Source: Candidatus Heimdallarchaeota archaeon
GTDB lineage: Archaea > Asgardarchaeota > Heimdallarchaeia > Heimdallarchaeales > Kariarchaeaceae
Assembly (NCBI GenBank): GCA_026702845.1
Contig: JADCLS010000002.1
Coordinates: 310,001-374,000, forward strand
Length of the DNA stretch: 64,000 bases
Reading direction: 5' to 3'
Part shown: positions 1 through 9,437 of the stretch, in pieces
Layout: each line of letters starts with the position of its first letter
Position numbering within the stretch: position 1 is the stretch's first letter
The notes under the pieces: model-generated
What the model was told of the DNA's origin: nothing
The model's input: only the letters and a program-made list of their open reading frames with translations
Database searches by the model: none
Program-made: the position numbers and the translations under genes

Positions 1-93
1 AATATCTATAGAGGACTAGCTATTACAGTTTTACGTAAAGGATACATTGTGTTTTCGATTGCATTCCTGTTTGATTTGGATTATTATATATAA
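1..93 (+). CDS. Possible 3' end of a gene cut by the window edge
   Basis: Frame 1 is open from the first base to a TAA at 91-93 and encodes about 30 residues with a hydrophobic middle. The other two forward frames close within the first 18 bases. It could be the tail of an upstream membrane protein or chance. No family is recognisable. Confidence 0.2.
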   Translation, partial: NIYRGLAITVLRKGYIVFSIAFLFDLDYYI

Positions 94-95
94 TA
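79..95 (+). promoter_or_regulatory. TATA-box promoter of the EVE-like gene
   Basis: An AT-only run containing TATATA lies about 25-30 bases before the ATG at 115. Archaeal TATA boxes sit about 25-27 bases before the transcription start, so the mRNA probably begins at or next to the start codon (leaderless). Confidence 0.45.
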
Positions 96-114
96 AATCA
101 TATCAATTCAGGGT

Positions 115-558
115 ATGCCAAATATGCTAGTGGTACCCCTATCTGAGATTGATAATTATATAATCGGTAAAACCGAGCTCAAGTGGGGCGTACGGGAGAG
201 GAATAAAGAATTGAGAGCAGTGAGACCTGGTGATGAGTTGCTATTCATCATCGGTGTGCATACCCATACAGAACCTGTACCAAAGGGCTTCCCCAGACTC
301 AAAAGCTATGAGGGGCTGGATGTTCAGATTGAAGAAATGTGGAAAGTAAAAGTGAAAAGCAAGGTAAAGAGAGATAAGGAGGAAATATTTGGAGAGGATT
401 TTCCATATAGTTTTGAATTTGAGATCCTGGATAGTATGCATGATTTTTCATTAGATACATTACACAAGGATCTACAGGAAGGTATCCGAAAACTCTTCAC
501 AGGTAGGAAAAAATTCCACCATATAACCAGCAAATTATTCGACCAGCCCCGGTTATAA
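115..558 (+). CDS. EVE/PUA-like domain protein
   Basis: A 147-residue soluble protein. Residues about 20-50 hold the arrangement WGV..., basic residues, then RPGDELLFI, which resembles EVE/ASCH/PUA-like domains (typically W-G-V ... KPGD-h-h-h-F). EVE domains in other organisms bind modified bases or RNA. The remainder is charged and fits a small alpha/beta fold. The upstream TATA box supports leaderless translation from this ATG, or from the ATG three codons further on. The neighbouring aldo/keto reductase lies on the same strand after a 62-base gap, so the two may be co-transcribed. The family call rests on short motifs, and the bound ligand is unknown. Confidence 0.5.
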   Translation: MPNMLVVPLSEIDNYIIGKTELKWGVRERNKELRAVRPGDELLFIIGVHTHTEPVPKGFPRLKSYEGLDVQIEEMWKVKVKSKVKRDKEEIFGEDFPYSFEFEILDSMHDFSLDTLHKDLQEGIRKLFTGRKKFHHITSKLFDQPRL

Positions 559-620
559 ATTGATAAACCAACATTTTCCTTCATGACAATCATTATTAAG
601 TGACCCACTGAACATTAGAT

Positions 621-1640
621 ATGAAGTACAGAAAACTTGGAAAGTATGGAATGAGAGTATCTTCAGTTTCTCTAGGTGCTTGGCTCACCTATGGTGGAAC
701 TGTTGAGAATCAGACTGCAATTTCTTGTATTCACGAGGCCTTGAATAGTGGTGTGAATTTTATTGATGTGGCAGATGTGTATGCCAGAGGTAAAGCAGAG
801 ACTGTTGTGGGAGAAGCTCTTGGTGGAGAGATCTACAGAAGACGTGATCTGGTGGTTTCCAGTAAGGTGTTCTGGCCCATGAGTGATGATAAAGTACCAA
901 GCAGTGTCAATGACGTTGGTCTTTCAAGAAAACATATCATGGATTCCATTGATGATAGTCTTGATCGTTTTGGAATGGATTATCTAGATATCTACTTCCT
1001 CCACCGTTATGACTCGACCACTCCCTTGGAGGAAACAATTGCTGCGATGGATGATCTTGTACGTGATGGACGTATTCGATACTGGGGGACCAGTGTATGG
1101 TCTGCTGCACAGCTTGAAAGAGCAATTGGAGTGGCTAAGGAAATGGGTGCGAAACTGCCTGCAGTAGAGCAACCAAGATATAATATGCTTGATAGACATA
1201 TTGAACTGGAGATCATGCATTCAACCAAATTTCACGGCATGGGAATTGTTCCCTGGAGCCCATTGGGAGGAGGTTTTCTCACTGGAAAATATCTTGGAGG
1301 TATTCCCGAAGGATCACGTGCCACAAACTCTCAATTCCTAAAGAATGATTTAGAGGACAAGGAGAAATTGGAGAAGGTGGGTAAGTTGGTCGAGCTTGCC
1401 AAATCTAATGAAATGACGATGAGCCAAATGGCACTTGCATGGATCTTGAGAAGAGATGAGATCACCTCGGTCATTACTGGTGCAACCAAAATATCACATG
1501 TCCAAGATAACGTAAAAGCATCAGAGATCACTTTATCCAAGGATGTATTGGATCAGATTCATGAAATCTTGGATAATGACCCCAAACCTCACCCTCTTTA
1601 CTATCCAGCAATGGCTAACAGGATGCCCTTTGAAATTTAA
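621..1640 (+). CDS. Aldo/keto reductase, potassium-channel beta-subunit-like group
   Basis: NAD(P)H-dependent oxidoreductase of the AKR superfamily, 339 residues, a normal length. The N-terminus MKYRKLGKYGMRVSSVSLGA is the usual first strand. The catalytic tetrad is visible: Asp and Tyr in DVADVYARGKAE, Lys in SSKVFW, and His in YFLHRYD. The C-terminal cofactor part includes VPWSPLGGGFLTGKY and AWILRRDEITSVITGATK. These motifs fit the YghZ/Kv-beta-like group (AKR6/AKR14). The substrate cannot be read from sequence; members reduce small aldehydes and ketones such as methylglyoxal. The protein is soluble and the gene is a single unit. Confidence 0.9.
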   Translation: MKYRKLGKYGMRVSSVSLGAWLTYGGTVENQTAISCIHEALNSGVNFIDVADVYARGKAETVVGEALGGEIYRRRDLVVSSKVFWPMSDDKVPSSVNDVGLSRKHIMDSIDDSLDRFGMDYLDIYFLHRYDSTTPLEETIAAMDDLVRDGRIRYWGTSVWSAAQLERAIGVAKEMGAKLPAVEQPRYNMLDRHIELEIMHSTKFHGMGIVPWSPLGGGFLTGKYLGGIPEGSRATNSQFLKNDLEDKEKLEKVGKLVELAKSNEMTMSQMALAWILRRDEITSVITGATKISHVQDNVKASEITLSKDVLDQIHEILDNDPKPHPLYYPAMANRMPFEI

Positions 1641-1693
1641 GTAGAAGCGTATTATTATATGTTTTAATAATATTATTATTTCTTAATTAGTTA

Positions 1694-2668
1694 TTATCCT
1701 CGTAGTTTAGCTCCACAGCTATTGCAATGAAAATCATCGCTAGTTATAGGTTTCTTACAAACAGGACAGTGTGTTAGATCATCCTTTGTGGGTTTGGCAA
1801 GAATACTAGCATTTCCATTATCAATCTGCAGACTGAATTCCCATAGCTTACCATAGGTTTCTATCAGACCTAGCATCTCTGGAGGAAGGACCAAGGAACC
1901 ATCTTCATTGATGATAACATTTCGAGTCTGTTCCAGATTATAGACATCAAAATCTGATTGATGTTGACCAGTGAATTTTCCATCCCTAAGCTCAAGATTT
2001 CTATCTGCAAAGCTAGATACATGCTGTGAGTGTGTAACTACCAGGAAAGACATGTCCAGATCATTATGCAAGTCTCGGAACAGGTTCATGACATTCTCAG
2101 TATTTTTGTAATCCAGAGATCCAGTAGGTTCATCTGCTAGAATGATCTTGGGGTTAGGTGCTATTGCACGGGCAATGGCAACACGTTGACGTTCACCACC
2201 CGATAGACGATGTGGTAAATCATGCATACGTGATTTTAGTCCAAGAATTTCTAGTGTATTGCTTGCTCTCTTGCGTGATTCAGTGTATCCAACACCGGAA
2301 TACCTAAGTGTTCGTACCACGTTCTGATACGCAGAGATAGTATTCATCAGATTTCCTTCTTGGAAGACAAAGCCGACTGTCTGTCGTCGGAAGGGAACTA
2401 ACTCCAACTCATTCAGCTTGGTGATGTCCTGATTCTCATAATTAATGATACCTGCAGAAGGATGCTGTAAACCACCAAGACAACGCATGAGGGTAGATTT
2501 ACCTGAACCACTGGGACCAACTACTGCCACAAATTCTCCTCGCTTTATCTCTAGATTGACTCCTTTCAGAGCAACTACATTGGCAGCTCCTTCTTTTCCT
2601 TTGTATATAGAATACACTCCTGATGATCGCATCAGGATGTCGTCTGGAATTGTTTCTATTGTACTCAT
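1694..2668 (-). CDS. ABC transporter ATPase (LolD/MacB type) with C-terminal zinc ribbon
   Basis: ATP-binding subunit of an FtsX-type ABC system, 324 residues, about 90 longer than a usual LolD. It has Walker [10 protein letters not shown], signature LSGGERQR, Walker B IILADEPTG and an H-loop VTHSQH. After the nucleotide-binding domain, which ends near residue 235, comes an extra region closing with a four-cysteine zinc ribbon: CPVC, then CNSCGAKLRG. It is the last gene of a three-gene operon. Its ATG shares one base with the TAA of the permease (TAATG), indicating translational coupling. The zinc ribbon is unusual for this family and may mediate a protein contact. MacB/LolD-like systems act on lipoproteins, peptides or envelope stress; the substrate here is unknown. 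Confidence 0.85.
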   Translation of the reverse strand: MSTIETIPDDILMRSSGVYSIYKGKEGAANVVALKGVNLEIKRGEFVAVVGPSGSGKSTLMRCLGGLQHPSAGIINYENQDITKLNELELVPFRRQTVGFVFQEGNLMNTISAYQNVVRTLRYSGVGYTESRKRASNTLEILGLKSRMHDLPHRLSGGERQRVAIARAIAPNPKIILADEPTGSLDYKNTENVMNLFRDLHNDLDMSFLVVTHSQHVSSFADRNLELRDGKFTGQHQSDFDVYNLEQTRNVIINEDGSLVLPPEMLGLIETYGKLWEFSLQIDNGNASILAKPTKDDLTHCPVCKKPITSDDFHCNSCGAKLRG

Positions 2669-5562
2669 TATAATACCCTCGTTGCAATGCTGAGATCTTG
2701 ATTTGCAGCTGATCTCACTGAAATCATGGTTGCTAACAGCATACCAAGTGTTGCACCTATTCCTATGAAGCTAACCGTGGAGAAGGGAAACATCACAATT
2801 CTGTCAAGCGGTCCTGCACCTAGAAATGCACCAAACAGCTCAAATACACCATTGAACTGGAAGGTTATCCCTAGACCAATGATCGAACCCCAGACCACTG
2901 CTGTGAGTACCATCATGGTATTTTCACCCAGAGCCAATTTATAGATCTGAGATTTCCGTGCACCAATTGCTCGTAACACAGCAAATTCTCTCCTTCTCCT
3001 TTCCATAAGGATGGCTGAGAAGGCAAATGTGGAGATAAGTGATGCCACAACAGCAACAAGGAAGTTCAGTGACAGTAAACCAGAAACACCAAATGAACCA
3101 ATAAGAGTTTCCTCGTTATTAATCTCACCATAGGTTGATCTCATGGTATTATAGTTCTGTATTTGAGCAAATTCTGCTTTCATCCTATTGATCTGATCAT
3201 CAGTGATGTCTGCTCCATATGTAGTTTTGATAAGATAGGTTTCCGCAACAATGGGATCTCCCTGATATGCATCAATGTTCTCACCATCTGCCAAGGCATT
3301 AATCTTCTGCACCATATCATTACTGGTGAAGAATATCGACCCTAGGATTCCTCCGGGGATATGATCATAGGTACCCAATACTTTCACATCATCAATAGGT
3401 TCTGGTTCAGCATCTGGATCAGCATCTAAGAGTACTTTTAATTTGAGTACATCATCAATTTCTGTATCAAGAAGATAGTTGATATTCCTAGTAACAAATA
3501 CCCCATTGGGATTATCTTTCAGCAATTGCAATGCTTCTTGTGCTGTTAGATCATTGAAGCTATCATCATGCCATATACCAATAGGATCTCCATCCTTGAT
3601 ATTTTGCAACTCCTTATCCACATCTATTCCAGCAGCTGAAAATGTTCCTGTCAGCACCCTGAAGCTGTCACTTCTAGATATTGCCAAAACTTCCTCAACA
3701 CCCTCAATAGTTAGAAGATCTCCTTGGTAATCCAATGGTTCACCGAAACTTACCTGCATATCAGCACCAACTTCATACTCAATAGTACGTTGAATATGAT
3801 GAAACTCAGTGTTACCCTGTGCTGCAGCGAGTGTTGCTATCGAAAGAGTGAGAACAATAATGATAGCCAATCTATCAGTATCACCACGTCTTCTAAGCCC
3901 ACTTCGAATGATCCTAGAAATATCTTTGAAACTTGGTAAGGATAGAAAGATTGGTTCTAATTTAATGGGAATGAATTTGGTGACACGAGCTCCAATCATC
4001 GCTCCACCAATCCAAAGGAAGAATGGACCCAATCCATTGATAATAATGGAAACGAAGAGGTTGAGATTGAGATCCACATCAAATTGATGCTCAAGTAGGG
4101 AGAGAATGATTCCCATGATACCAATAATAAACAGTACCACATCTATTTTATTTCTCTTCATGAAGGTCTCCTTTTTACCCTCAAATTTCTGCACACTCTC
4201 ACTCACCTCAGATTCGATGAATCCTCGGCCTTGACGTAATATTTGCAGGGTTAGGATACCACCAACAATAATTGAGCTCCACATAATGGCAGAAGTATCT
4301 AATTTGAAGAAATCAAGAAAATCGTCCTGTGTACCTATCGCTATTCTCATGAATCCTATTGCAGAAGAGATTACCCAAGCACCAATGATACCTAGAATAT
4401 ATCCAATGACAGAACCAATGACAAAGAGTAATATTGCCTCATTACGTAATTCTGAATAAATTTGTTTTGAATCTGCACCTTGCACCTTTTTAATTGCTAT
4501 TTCTCGTCTACGCTCCTCAAGACTCATTTCCAAGCCAAAGAACAGGAGATAGAGTGAGAGAATAACCACAGGTGCAGCTAGTAAGACATCAAAAAGTGTG
4601 ATAAAGAAGGATGAAAACTGGAAAGGAAGTAACAAGAAGGCAATTTCATTGTTTCCATCTACTTCCATATCAAGTTCCTCTCCTAATTTTGCAATCTGAT
4701 TGATAAATTGATTAATCTCCTCGTTCATAGATTCAGGGTCATCTACACTGAATTTAGTCTCATCAATCTTGACTGCTATAAAATATCCGAGCTCATTGGT
4801 AATCAATTCATTGATCTGATCAAGTTGCTCTAGAACATCAATAGAGAAGTAAACCTCATCAATAGCAAACAGGCTTGCAAATAACCCTCCCTCAGCTGCA
4901 TCTTCCTCGTATATACCTGCAATAGTGACATTTTGAATGGAATTCATAAATGCAGTAGGGAAGAAATTGGAATTCTTGATCTGTGTAATGGTTAGGTTTA
5001 CCCATGGGAGCCTATCTCCGACTTCAAGTTGTTTCTGAGAAGCAAGTGTCCTACTTATGACTGTTTTATTACCTCCTTCCAGATTAAATTCTCCATCTAT
5101 ATTATTCTTGAACTTTCGACCGATGAGTGTATCGGTATAATCTGTCTCCACGAAAACAGGTGCCCTTAGTGAAAATCCTCCAGGACCCATATCTCCTGGG
5201 TTTACCTCCTCATCCTCATCATCAAACTGTAGTGACGGAATATACGAGAACTCTTGTCCATCTTGAGGCTGTTGAGCCATGATTGTGGTATCTAATACCC
5301 TGTCATCATCACCAATCAGATTCTCGAGCTTGGTTAGATCAGCTAGTGTCTCATTATCCAATCTATCAAATCGCACTTCGTAAGCAGCATTCTCGACGAC
5401 ACTCTGGAAGTTCTGTTGCTTCAATACTGATGAGTAGATGAGAATCCCTGTAAGAATTGTAACACCAAGTATAATACCAGAGATCATTGCAAATGTTCTA
5501 CGCTTATTTCTAAATATTGCATAAGCAGTTAGGGGAATCCATTCCAGTTTATCAAGTACCAT
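2668..5562 (-). CDS. FtsX-family ABC transporter permease, two-domain
   Basis: Large permease of 964 residues. One membrane segment lies near residues 20-42, followed by a long extracytoplasmic domain to about residue 320. Three segments (about 320-440) form the first FtsX-like unit; their loop includes EERRREIAIKKVQGAD. Further segments near 470-570 lead into a second extracytoplasmic domain, and a second FtsX-like unit (about 820-955) carries ERRRREFAVLRAIGARKSQI. This is the LolC/E and MacB mechanotransmission layout, duplicated in one chain. Start and stop overlap both flanking ATPase genes by one base (TAATG), so all three are one operon. Having two different ATPases for one duplicated permease suggests a heterodimeric ATPase. 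Confidence 0.88.
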   Translation of the reverse strand: MVLDKLEWIPLTAYAIFRNKRRTFAMISGIILGVTILTGILIYSSVLKQQNFQSVVENAAYEVRFDRLDNETLADLTKLENLIGDDDRVLDTTIMAQQPQDGQEFSYIPSLQFDDEDEEVNPGDMGPGGFSLRAPVFVETDYTDTLIGRKFKNNIDGEFNLEGGNKTVISRTLASQKQLEVGDRLPWVNLTITQIKNSNFFPTAFMNSIQNVTIAGIYEEDAAEGGLFASLFAIDEVYFSIDVLEQLDQINELITNELGYFIAVKIDETKFSVDDPESMNEEINQFINQIAKLGEELDMEVDGNNEIAFLLLPFQFSSFFITLFDVLLAAPVVILSLYLLFFGLEMSLEERRREIAIKKVQGADSKQIYSELRNEAILLFVIGSVIGYILGIIGAWVISSAIGFMRIAIGTQDDFLDFFKLDTSAIMWSSIIVGGILTLQILRQGRGFIESEVSESVQKFEGKKETFMKRNKIDVVLFIIGIMGIILSLLEHQFDVDLNLNLFVSIIINGLGPFFLWIGGAMIGARVTKFIPIKLEPIFLSLPSFKDISRIIRSGLRRRGDTDRLAIIIVLTLSIATLAAAQGNTEFHHIQRTIEYEVGADMQVSFGEPLDYQGDLLTIEGVEEVLAISRSDSFRVLTGTFSAAGIDVDKELQNIKDGDPIGIWHDDSFNDLTAQEALQLLKDNPNGVFVTRNINYLLDTEIDDVLKLKVLLDADPDAEPEPIDDVKVLGTYDHIPGGILGSIFFTSNDMVQKINALADGENIDAYQGDPIVAETYLIKTTYGADITDDQINRMKAEFAQIQNYNTMRSTYGEINNEETLIGSFGVSGLLSLNFLVAVVASLISTFAFSAILMERRRREFAVLRAIGARKSQIYKLALGENTMMVLTAVVWGSIIGLGITFQFNGVFELFGAFLGAGPLDRIVMFPFSTVSFIGIGATLGMLLATMISVRSAANQDLSIATRVL

Positions 5563-6260
5563 TAAATTACCTCCTGTTCCTGTTCTTCCTCTACTTTACC
5601 ATCTCTGAGTATATACACCCGTTGAGATGCATGAGCAAGAGCAACATCATGTGATACCATAAGAATGGTCATTCCATTGGATGCTAATTCTTTGAATAAT
5701 TCTATCACCTCAAGACCTGTATGACTATCAAGATTACCAGTTGGCTCATCTGCGAGTAAAAGTACCGGGTCATTAGCCAGAGCACGAGCTATTGCTACTC
5801 GCTGCTGTTGGCCACCAGATAGTCCATCAGGAAAATGATGCATCCTATCCTCAAGACCCACACGCCTGAGTAGACTTATTGCCTTCTCCTCAGCAGCTGG
5901 ACCGATATTTCCAGCTAGATTCATAGGGATCAATACATTTTCAAGTGCGGTGAGGTTGGAAATCAGGTTGAAATCCTGAAAAACCCAACCAACTGCATGT
6001 CTTCGCACATCTGTTAATTCATTATCATTGAGGGTCGAGAGTTCATTACCATTGACAATCACACGTCCACCCGAGGCATCCACCAAACCCCCAATTATGT
6101 TGAGAGCAGTGGATTTACCACTTCCAGATGGACCCATCAAAGCGTAGAACTCGCCTCGTTTCATATGCAAATCAATTCCTTTCAGCACGTGATATTTCTC
6201 ACCGCGACTAAGATCAAATGATTTGGTCATTCCTTCAATTACTAGTACTTCTGTACTCAT
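5562..6260 (-). CDS. ABC transporter ATPase, LolD/MacB type
   Basis: ATP-binding subunit of 232 residues, the normal LolD length. Visible motifs are Walker [10 protein letters not shown], signature LSGGQQQR, Walker [13 protein letters not shown] and an H-loop MVSHD. It is the first gene of the operon, read leftwards, and is followed with a one-base overlap by the permease. A strong ribosome-binding site (GGAGGAG) lies 5-6 bases before the ATG. Together with the second ATPase it probably energises the duplicated FtsX permease. Substrate unknown. Confidence 0.88.
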   Translation of the reverse strand: MSTEVLVIEGMTKSFDLSRGEKYHVLKGIDLHMKRGEFYALMGPSGSGKSTALNIIGGLVDASGGRVIVNGNELSTLNDNELTDVRRHAVGWVFQDFNLISNLTALENVLIPMNLAGNIGPAAEEKAISLLRRVGLEDRMHHFPDGLSGGQQQRVAIARALANDPVLLLADEPTGNLDSHTGLEVIELFKELASNGMTILMVSHDVALAHASQRVYILRDGKVEEEQEQEVI

Positions 6261-6272
6261 CTATACTCCTCC

Positions 6273-6287
6273 GGTGAGTAATTCACC
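6273..6287 (-). promoter_or_regulatory. Inverted repeat in the leader of the ABC operon
   Basis: A perfect 5-base inverted repeat, GGTGA-GTAAT-TCACC, lies 13-27 bases upstream of the operon's first ATG. It sits just downstream of a minus-strand TATAATAA (6292-6299). A site between TATA box and start codon is where an archaeal repressor would act. It could instead be a small RNA hairpin in front of the Shine-Dalgarno sequence. Confidence 0.35.
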
Positions 6288-6526
6288 AAATTATTATAGT
6301 CTGAACTGATCATGCCAAGTATTTATAATTATACACAAGTGTCAAAACTAAGCGCCATTAATTATGGATAAATTTGTGTTATAGTAAAGTATACACTCAT
6401 ATTACTGATAATCATCCTGAGTAATTTTTCTAGCTCAATACTATTCTTTTTATGCATATCATTAAAATTTCTCGAATTACTGCAATTAATCTGCTAGCTT
6501 AAGAGTAAACAAGATTTGTTACAGCT

Positions 6527-7747
6527 ATGGATATTATTGGAAGTGATCATGCAGAATTACCCAAGCAGAGTTCATTAATATATTATTTGATACAGATGCT
6601 CATCTCCTTTGGACAGAATCTGAGCTTCCAATTCCTCCCTATCTATGCTCGAAAATTAGGGGCTGATCCTAGACAGATGGGCTTTCTCACCAGCCTTCAG
6701 AATATCTTCTCCACTCTATTTAGTCCATTTTTTGGGAAACAGAGTGATGAGTATGGTAGGAAGTATTTCATAGCTGCAGGAACATTTGTTGCAGCTGGTG
6801 CAGGAGTAGGCATGGCACTTAGCAATAATGCTATTCACATATTGTTCGCTACGGCAATTGCATCCATTGGAGTTTCAATTCTTACCCCCGCATGGGCAGG
6901 AGCTATGGCAGATTATACTGAGAGCAATATAAGAGGACGAGGAGGCTTTATTGGTAGGATTATGGGGGTTGGATCAGGTTTTGTAACCTTAATGTTACTG
7001 GGTTTCTACTTCTTAGAACCATATCTCAAGATGACAGAACTTCAGGAATACAAAATGATAATGTGGTTTAGTGCAGGTAATTTTATCATAGTATGTGTAA
7101 TTTCCTACTTTCTCATTGATGTGAGACAAGGAAAGAGGAGTTCGAATAAATTAAATCTCCTTGAACCTTGGTATGATCCTCGATTTCGAAGAGCTATGAG
7201 TGTCATCCTTCTCTGGTGGTTGCTTATGAGTTTTGCATGGTCATATTTTCCACTAGTAATTTCAGATATTCTCAAGTTATCGGCATCACAGGTTGCAATC
7301 ATAGGAGCAATGCAAACCATAACCCAAACTGTTGCTTCGTACAAAGGGGCGGATCTTATTGATAGAATTGGTGCCAAAAAGGCTACCATCATAGGCTTTC
7401 TTCCCTTTTCCATGGTACCTCTATTTTTTGCAATCTCTACTGTATGGTGGCATCTCCTCCTTGCTCAATTTGTTGGAGGTATGGGGATAGGTTTTGGGTT
7501 TGCATCCTTACAGGTTTATATTCTGAATGTGGCTGGAGCAGAGAAATCTGGAACATATATGGGTTTTTACAATGTTTCTTATGGAATATTGACTTTCTTT
7601 GGTTCCTTGGGTGGCGGATTTTTCATGCAGTGGTATGCTTCACAAGTAGGTTTGAATGTGGCCTTATTCAATGCACTAATAGCCATAGCTATCATGCGAT
7701 TCCTAAGTAATTTCTTGATGATAAAATTTCTACCTGATGATAAGTAG
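6527..7747 (+). CDS. Major facilitator superfamily transporter
   Basis: A 406-residue integral membrane protein with about 12 hydrophobic segments, the MFS standard. The loop between segments 2 and 3 has the MFS signature form (GKQSDEYGRK, compare G-x3-D-x2-G-R-K). A weaker repeat of the loop, GADLIDRIGAKK, occurs in the second half after segment 8. It resembles drug or sugar proton-coupled antiporters; the substrate cannot be assigned. It is a single gene, divergent from the ABC operon. Confidence 0.85.
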   Translation: MDIIGSDHAELPKQSSLIYYLIQMLISFGQNLSFQFLPIYARKLGADPRQMGFLTSLQNIFSTLFSPFFGKQSDEYGRKYFIAAGTFVAAGAGVGMALSNNAIHILFATAIASIGVSILTPAWAGAMADYTESNIRGRGGFIGRIMGVGSGFVTLMLLGFYFLEPYLKMTELQEYKMIMWFSAGNFIIVCVISYFLIDVRQGKRSSNKLNLLEPWYDPRFRRAMSVILLWWLLMSFAWSYFPLVISDILKLSASQVAIIGAMQTITQTVASYKGADLIDRIGAKKATIIGFLPFSMVPLFFAISTVWWHLLLAQFVGGMGIGFGFASLQVYILNVAGAEKSGTYMGFYNVSYGILTFFGSLGGGFFMQWYASQVGLNVALFNALIAIAIMRFLSNFLMIKFLPDDK

Positions 7748-7842
7748 TATCAATATGGATTAAGCATTAGAACTATTATTTTGGTTCAAAATACATCAAT
7801 TGAGTAAGATCTATGCTACGATAATTATTTGTCATATTTTGA

Positions 7843-7906
7843 GAACTATTATCATTTTGACAATAGTCAAGATATTAATATTTATATAGTTTTGTGACTA
7901 TTATCA
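7843..7906 (+). promoter_or_regulatory. PadR promoter with three copies of a 12-base operator
   Basis: Three copies of one motif flank a TATA box (about 7881-7888). They are GAACTATTATCA (7843-7854), TGACAATAGTCA (7858-7869, inverted relative to the others) and TGACTATTATCA (7895-7906). A weaker partial copy, TGATAATAA, overlaps the region just before the start codon (7922-7930). The last full copy lies between TATA box and the expected transcription start. This fits autorepression by the PadR regulator encoded immediately downstream. The repeats are directly visible; the regulator assignment is inferred from position. Confidence 0.6.
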
Positions 7907-7930
7907 AACTGAAACTAGTGGTGATAATAA

Positions 7931-8311
7931 ATGATAGAACAAAATACTTGGGTTGAAAAAGAGAAAAAACAGATAGAAAACTCCGCCTTGAGATTTATTC
8001 TTCTCGGTGTAATAAAGAAATACTCAAATCTAGGTGGTCTCTATGGATATGCCATAAGTGAGAAAATTCTTGAGGTAACACAGGGTGAATTAGATGCAAC
8101 CAATGCAACTTTCTATGCTATATTGAGAAGGATGGAACAGAGTGGCTTGATTTTTGCCCAGATTGGCGAACGATCAGATGGTCCCCCTCGAAAACATTAT
8201 TTCATTACAAATAATGGCGAGTTGGCTTATAATGAGCTGAAACTTAACTTTGAATATTATCATTCACTTGTGTCAATGATGATATACAACACTAAAGGTG
8301 ATACACAATGA
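7931..8311 (+). CDS. PadR-family transcriptional regulator
   Basis: A 126-residue DNA-binding protein with the PadR winged helix. The order is ALRFILLGVI, GGLYGYAISEKI, ATNATFYAILRRMEQSGLI (recognition helix and start of wing), then PPRKHYFITNNGELAYNEL. PadR proteins bind short inverted repeats as dimers and usually repress themselves and an adjacent membrane or efflux gene. Matching repeats surround its own TATA box. The stop overlaps the start of the next gene by four bases (ATGA), so the two are co-translated. Confidence 0.88.
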   Translation: MIEQNTWVEKEKKQIENSALRFILLGVIKKYSNLGGLYGYAISEKILEVTQGELDATNATFYAILRRMEQSGLIFAQIGERSDGPPRKHYFITNNGELAYNELKLNFEYYHSLVSMMIYNTKGDTQ

Positions 8312-9393
8312 GAAACACAATACTAAACATACATGACTATCTTGCTGCTGTTAGGGCAGAGCTTACTGATTTTCCTGATAAGGAATCTATTGTTAACGAG
8401 TTACACAACTATATTTTTGACTTGGCTAACAATATATCACTTGAATCTGGTAAATCTGTCGAATTATCATTTATTGATGCTCTTCAACAATTAGAGGATC
8501 CTAAGACACTAGCTGAAAATTTCAAAGAAGAAAATGAAACACCTATTACAAAGGGTATCCCTATTGACCCTACACCAGTAAATGTACCCGAGAAAAAACT
8601 CGAATCTCGTGATTTGATGTTCATGGGTTTTGGGGCACTAATTATGGTTAGCATGATTATGGGTATCATAAATAGTATTTTTGGGGAGAGTGTATTCACG
8701 AATATTGTTGGAACATTTTTCCAGATCTTGATCGTTTTGGCCTTGCTAGTACTCGTTATATATTATCGGGATGAAAAGGAATTCAAAAAACAGCTCCAAA
8801 ATCTGAGAAGGAAGTTTGAATTCAAGGAAGTAAAGATCAAAGAGGGAAAATTCACTCTGGAGACAAGAGATCCAAAGAAAAAAAATACCATGTGGCAAGC
8901 ACTTGGTGCACATTTTGAAGGATTTCTCGGGAGTATATTTATCATATTCACCATCATCATGGTCTTCATTGCCACCTTCCAGAATAGTATATTCGATTTT
9001 GAAGTAACAAAGGTGTTTAACAGTAATTGGTATTATACGGGTTTTATCGCTGTAATCATTATGCTCTTTGCAGAGCTGGGGATTAACCTCATGCAAATGG
9101 TATATGGGATGATACGAGAAATTCGTATTGTCAGAGCAATTAGTTCATTGGTTTCAGCTATTGGTAACATCGTATTGGCGATCTACTACCCCTTCTCATT
9201 CTCCAACATGTTCATAGAGCTTAAGAGGGTTTCAGGAGTGGAGATCTGGCCTATTGATAGTATTGACTATTTTGCACGAATAATCATCATCATCTCTGCT
9301 GGATACCAGCTCATGATGTTCATGAATCACATCTTTAAATATGCAACATGGGAGCCCAAAGATAAGAAATCATTGCTAGATACCATGAATTAA
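8308..9393 (+). CDS. HAAS-domain (DUF1700-like) membrane protein partner of PadR
   Basis: A 361-residue membrane protein. The first ~75 residues form a helical domain (DYLAAVRAELTDFPDKESIV ... ALQQLEDPKTLAENF) like the HAAS/DUF1700 domain found beside PadR regulators. About six to seven membrane segments follow, near 105-125, 130-150, 205-230, 245-270, 285-305 and 325-345, with a basic cytoplasmic loop around residues 155-190. In bacteria such PadR-HAAS pairs form membrane sensing modules. The four-base overlap with padR supports a joint role. Confidence 0.7.
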   Translation: MRNTILNIHDYLAAVRAELTDFPDKESIVNELHNYIFDLANNISLESGKSVELSFIDALQQLEDPKTLAENFKEENETPITKGIPIDPTPVNVPEKKLESRDLMFMGFGALIMVSMIMGIINSIFGESVFTNIVGTFFQILIVLALLVLVIYYRDEKEFKKQLQNLRRKFEFKEVKIKEGKFTLETRDPKKKNTMWQALGAHFEGFLGSIFIIFTIIMVFIATFQNSIFDFEVTKVFNSNWYYTGFIAVIIMLFAELGINLMQMVYGMIREIRIVRAISSLVSAIGNIVLAIYYPFSFSNMFIELKRVSGVEIWPIDSIDYFARIIIIISAGYQLMMFMNHIFKYATWEPKDKKSLLDTMN

Positions 9394-9437
9394 CTTAAAA
9401 TATAGTAATATATTGAATTTCTAATCTATTAAGTAAA

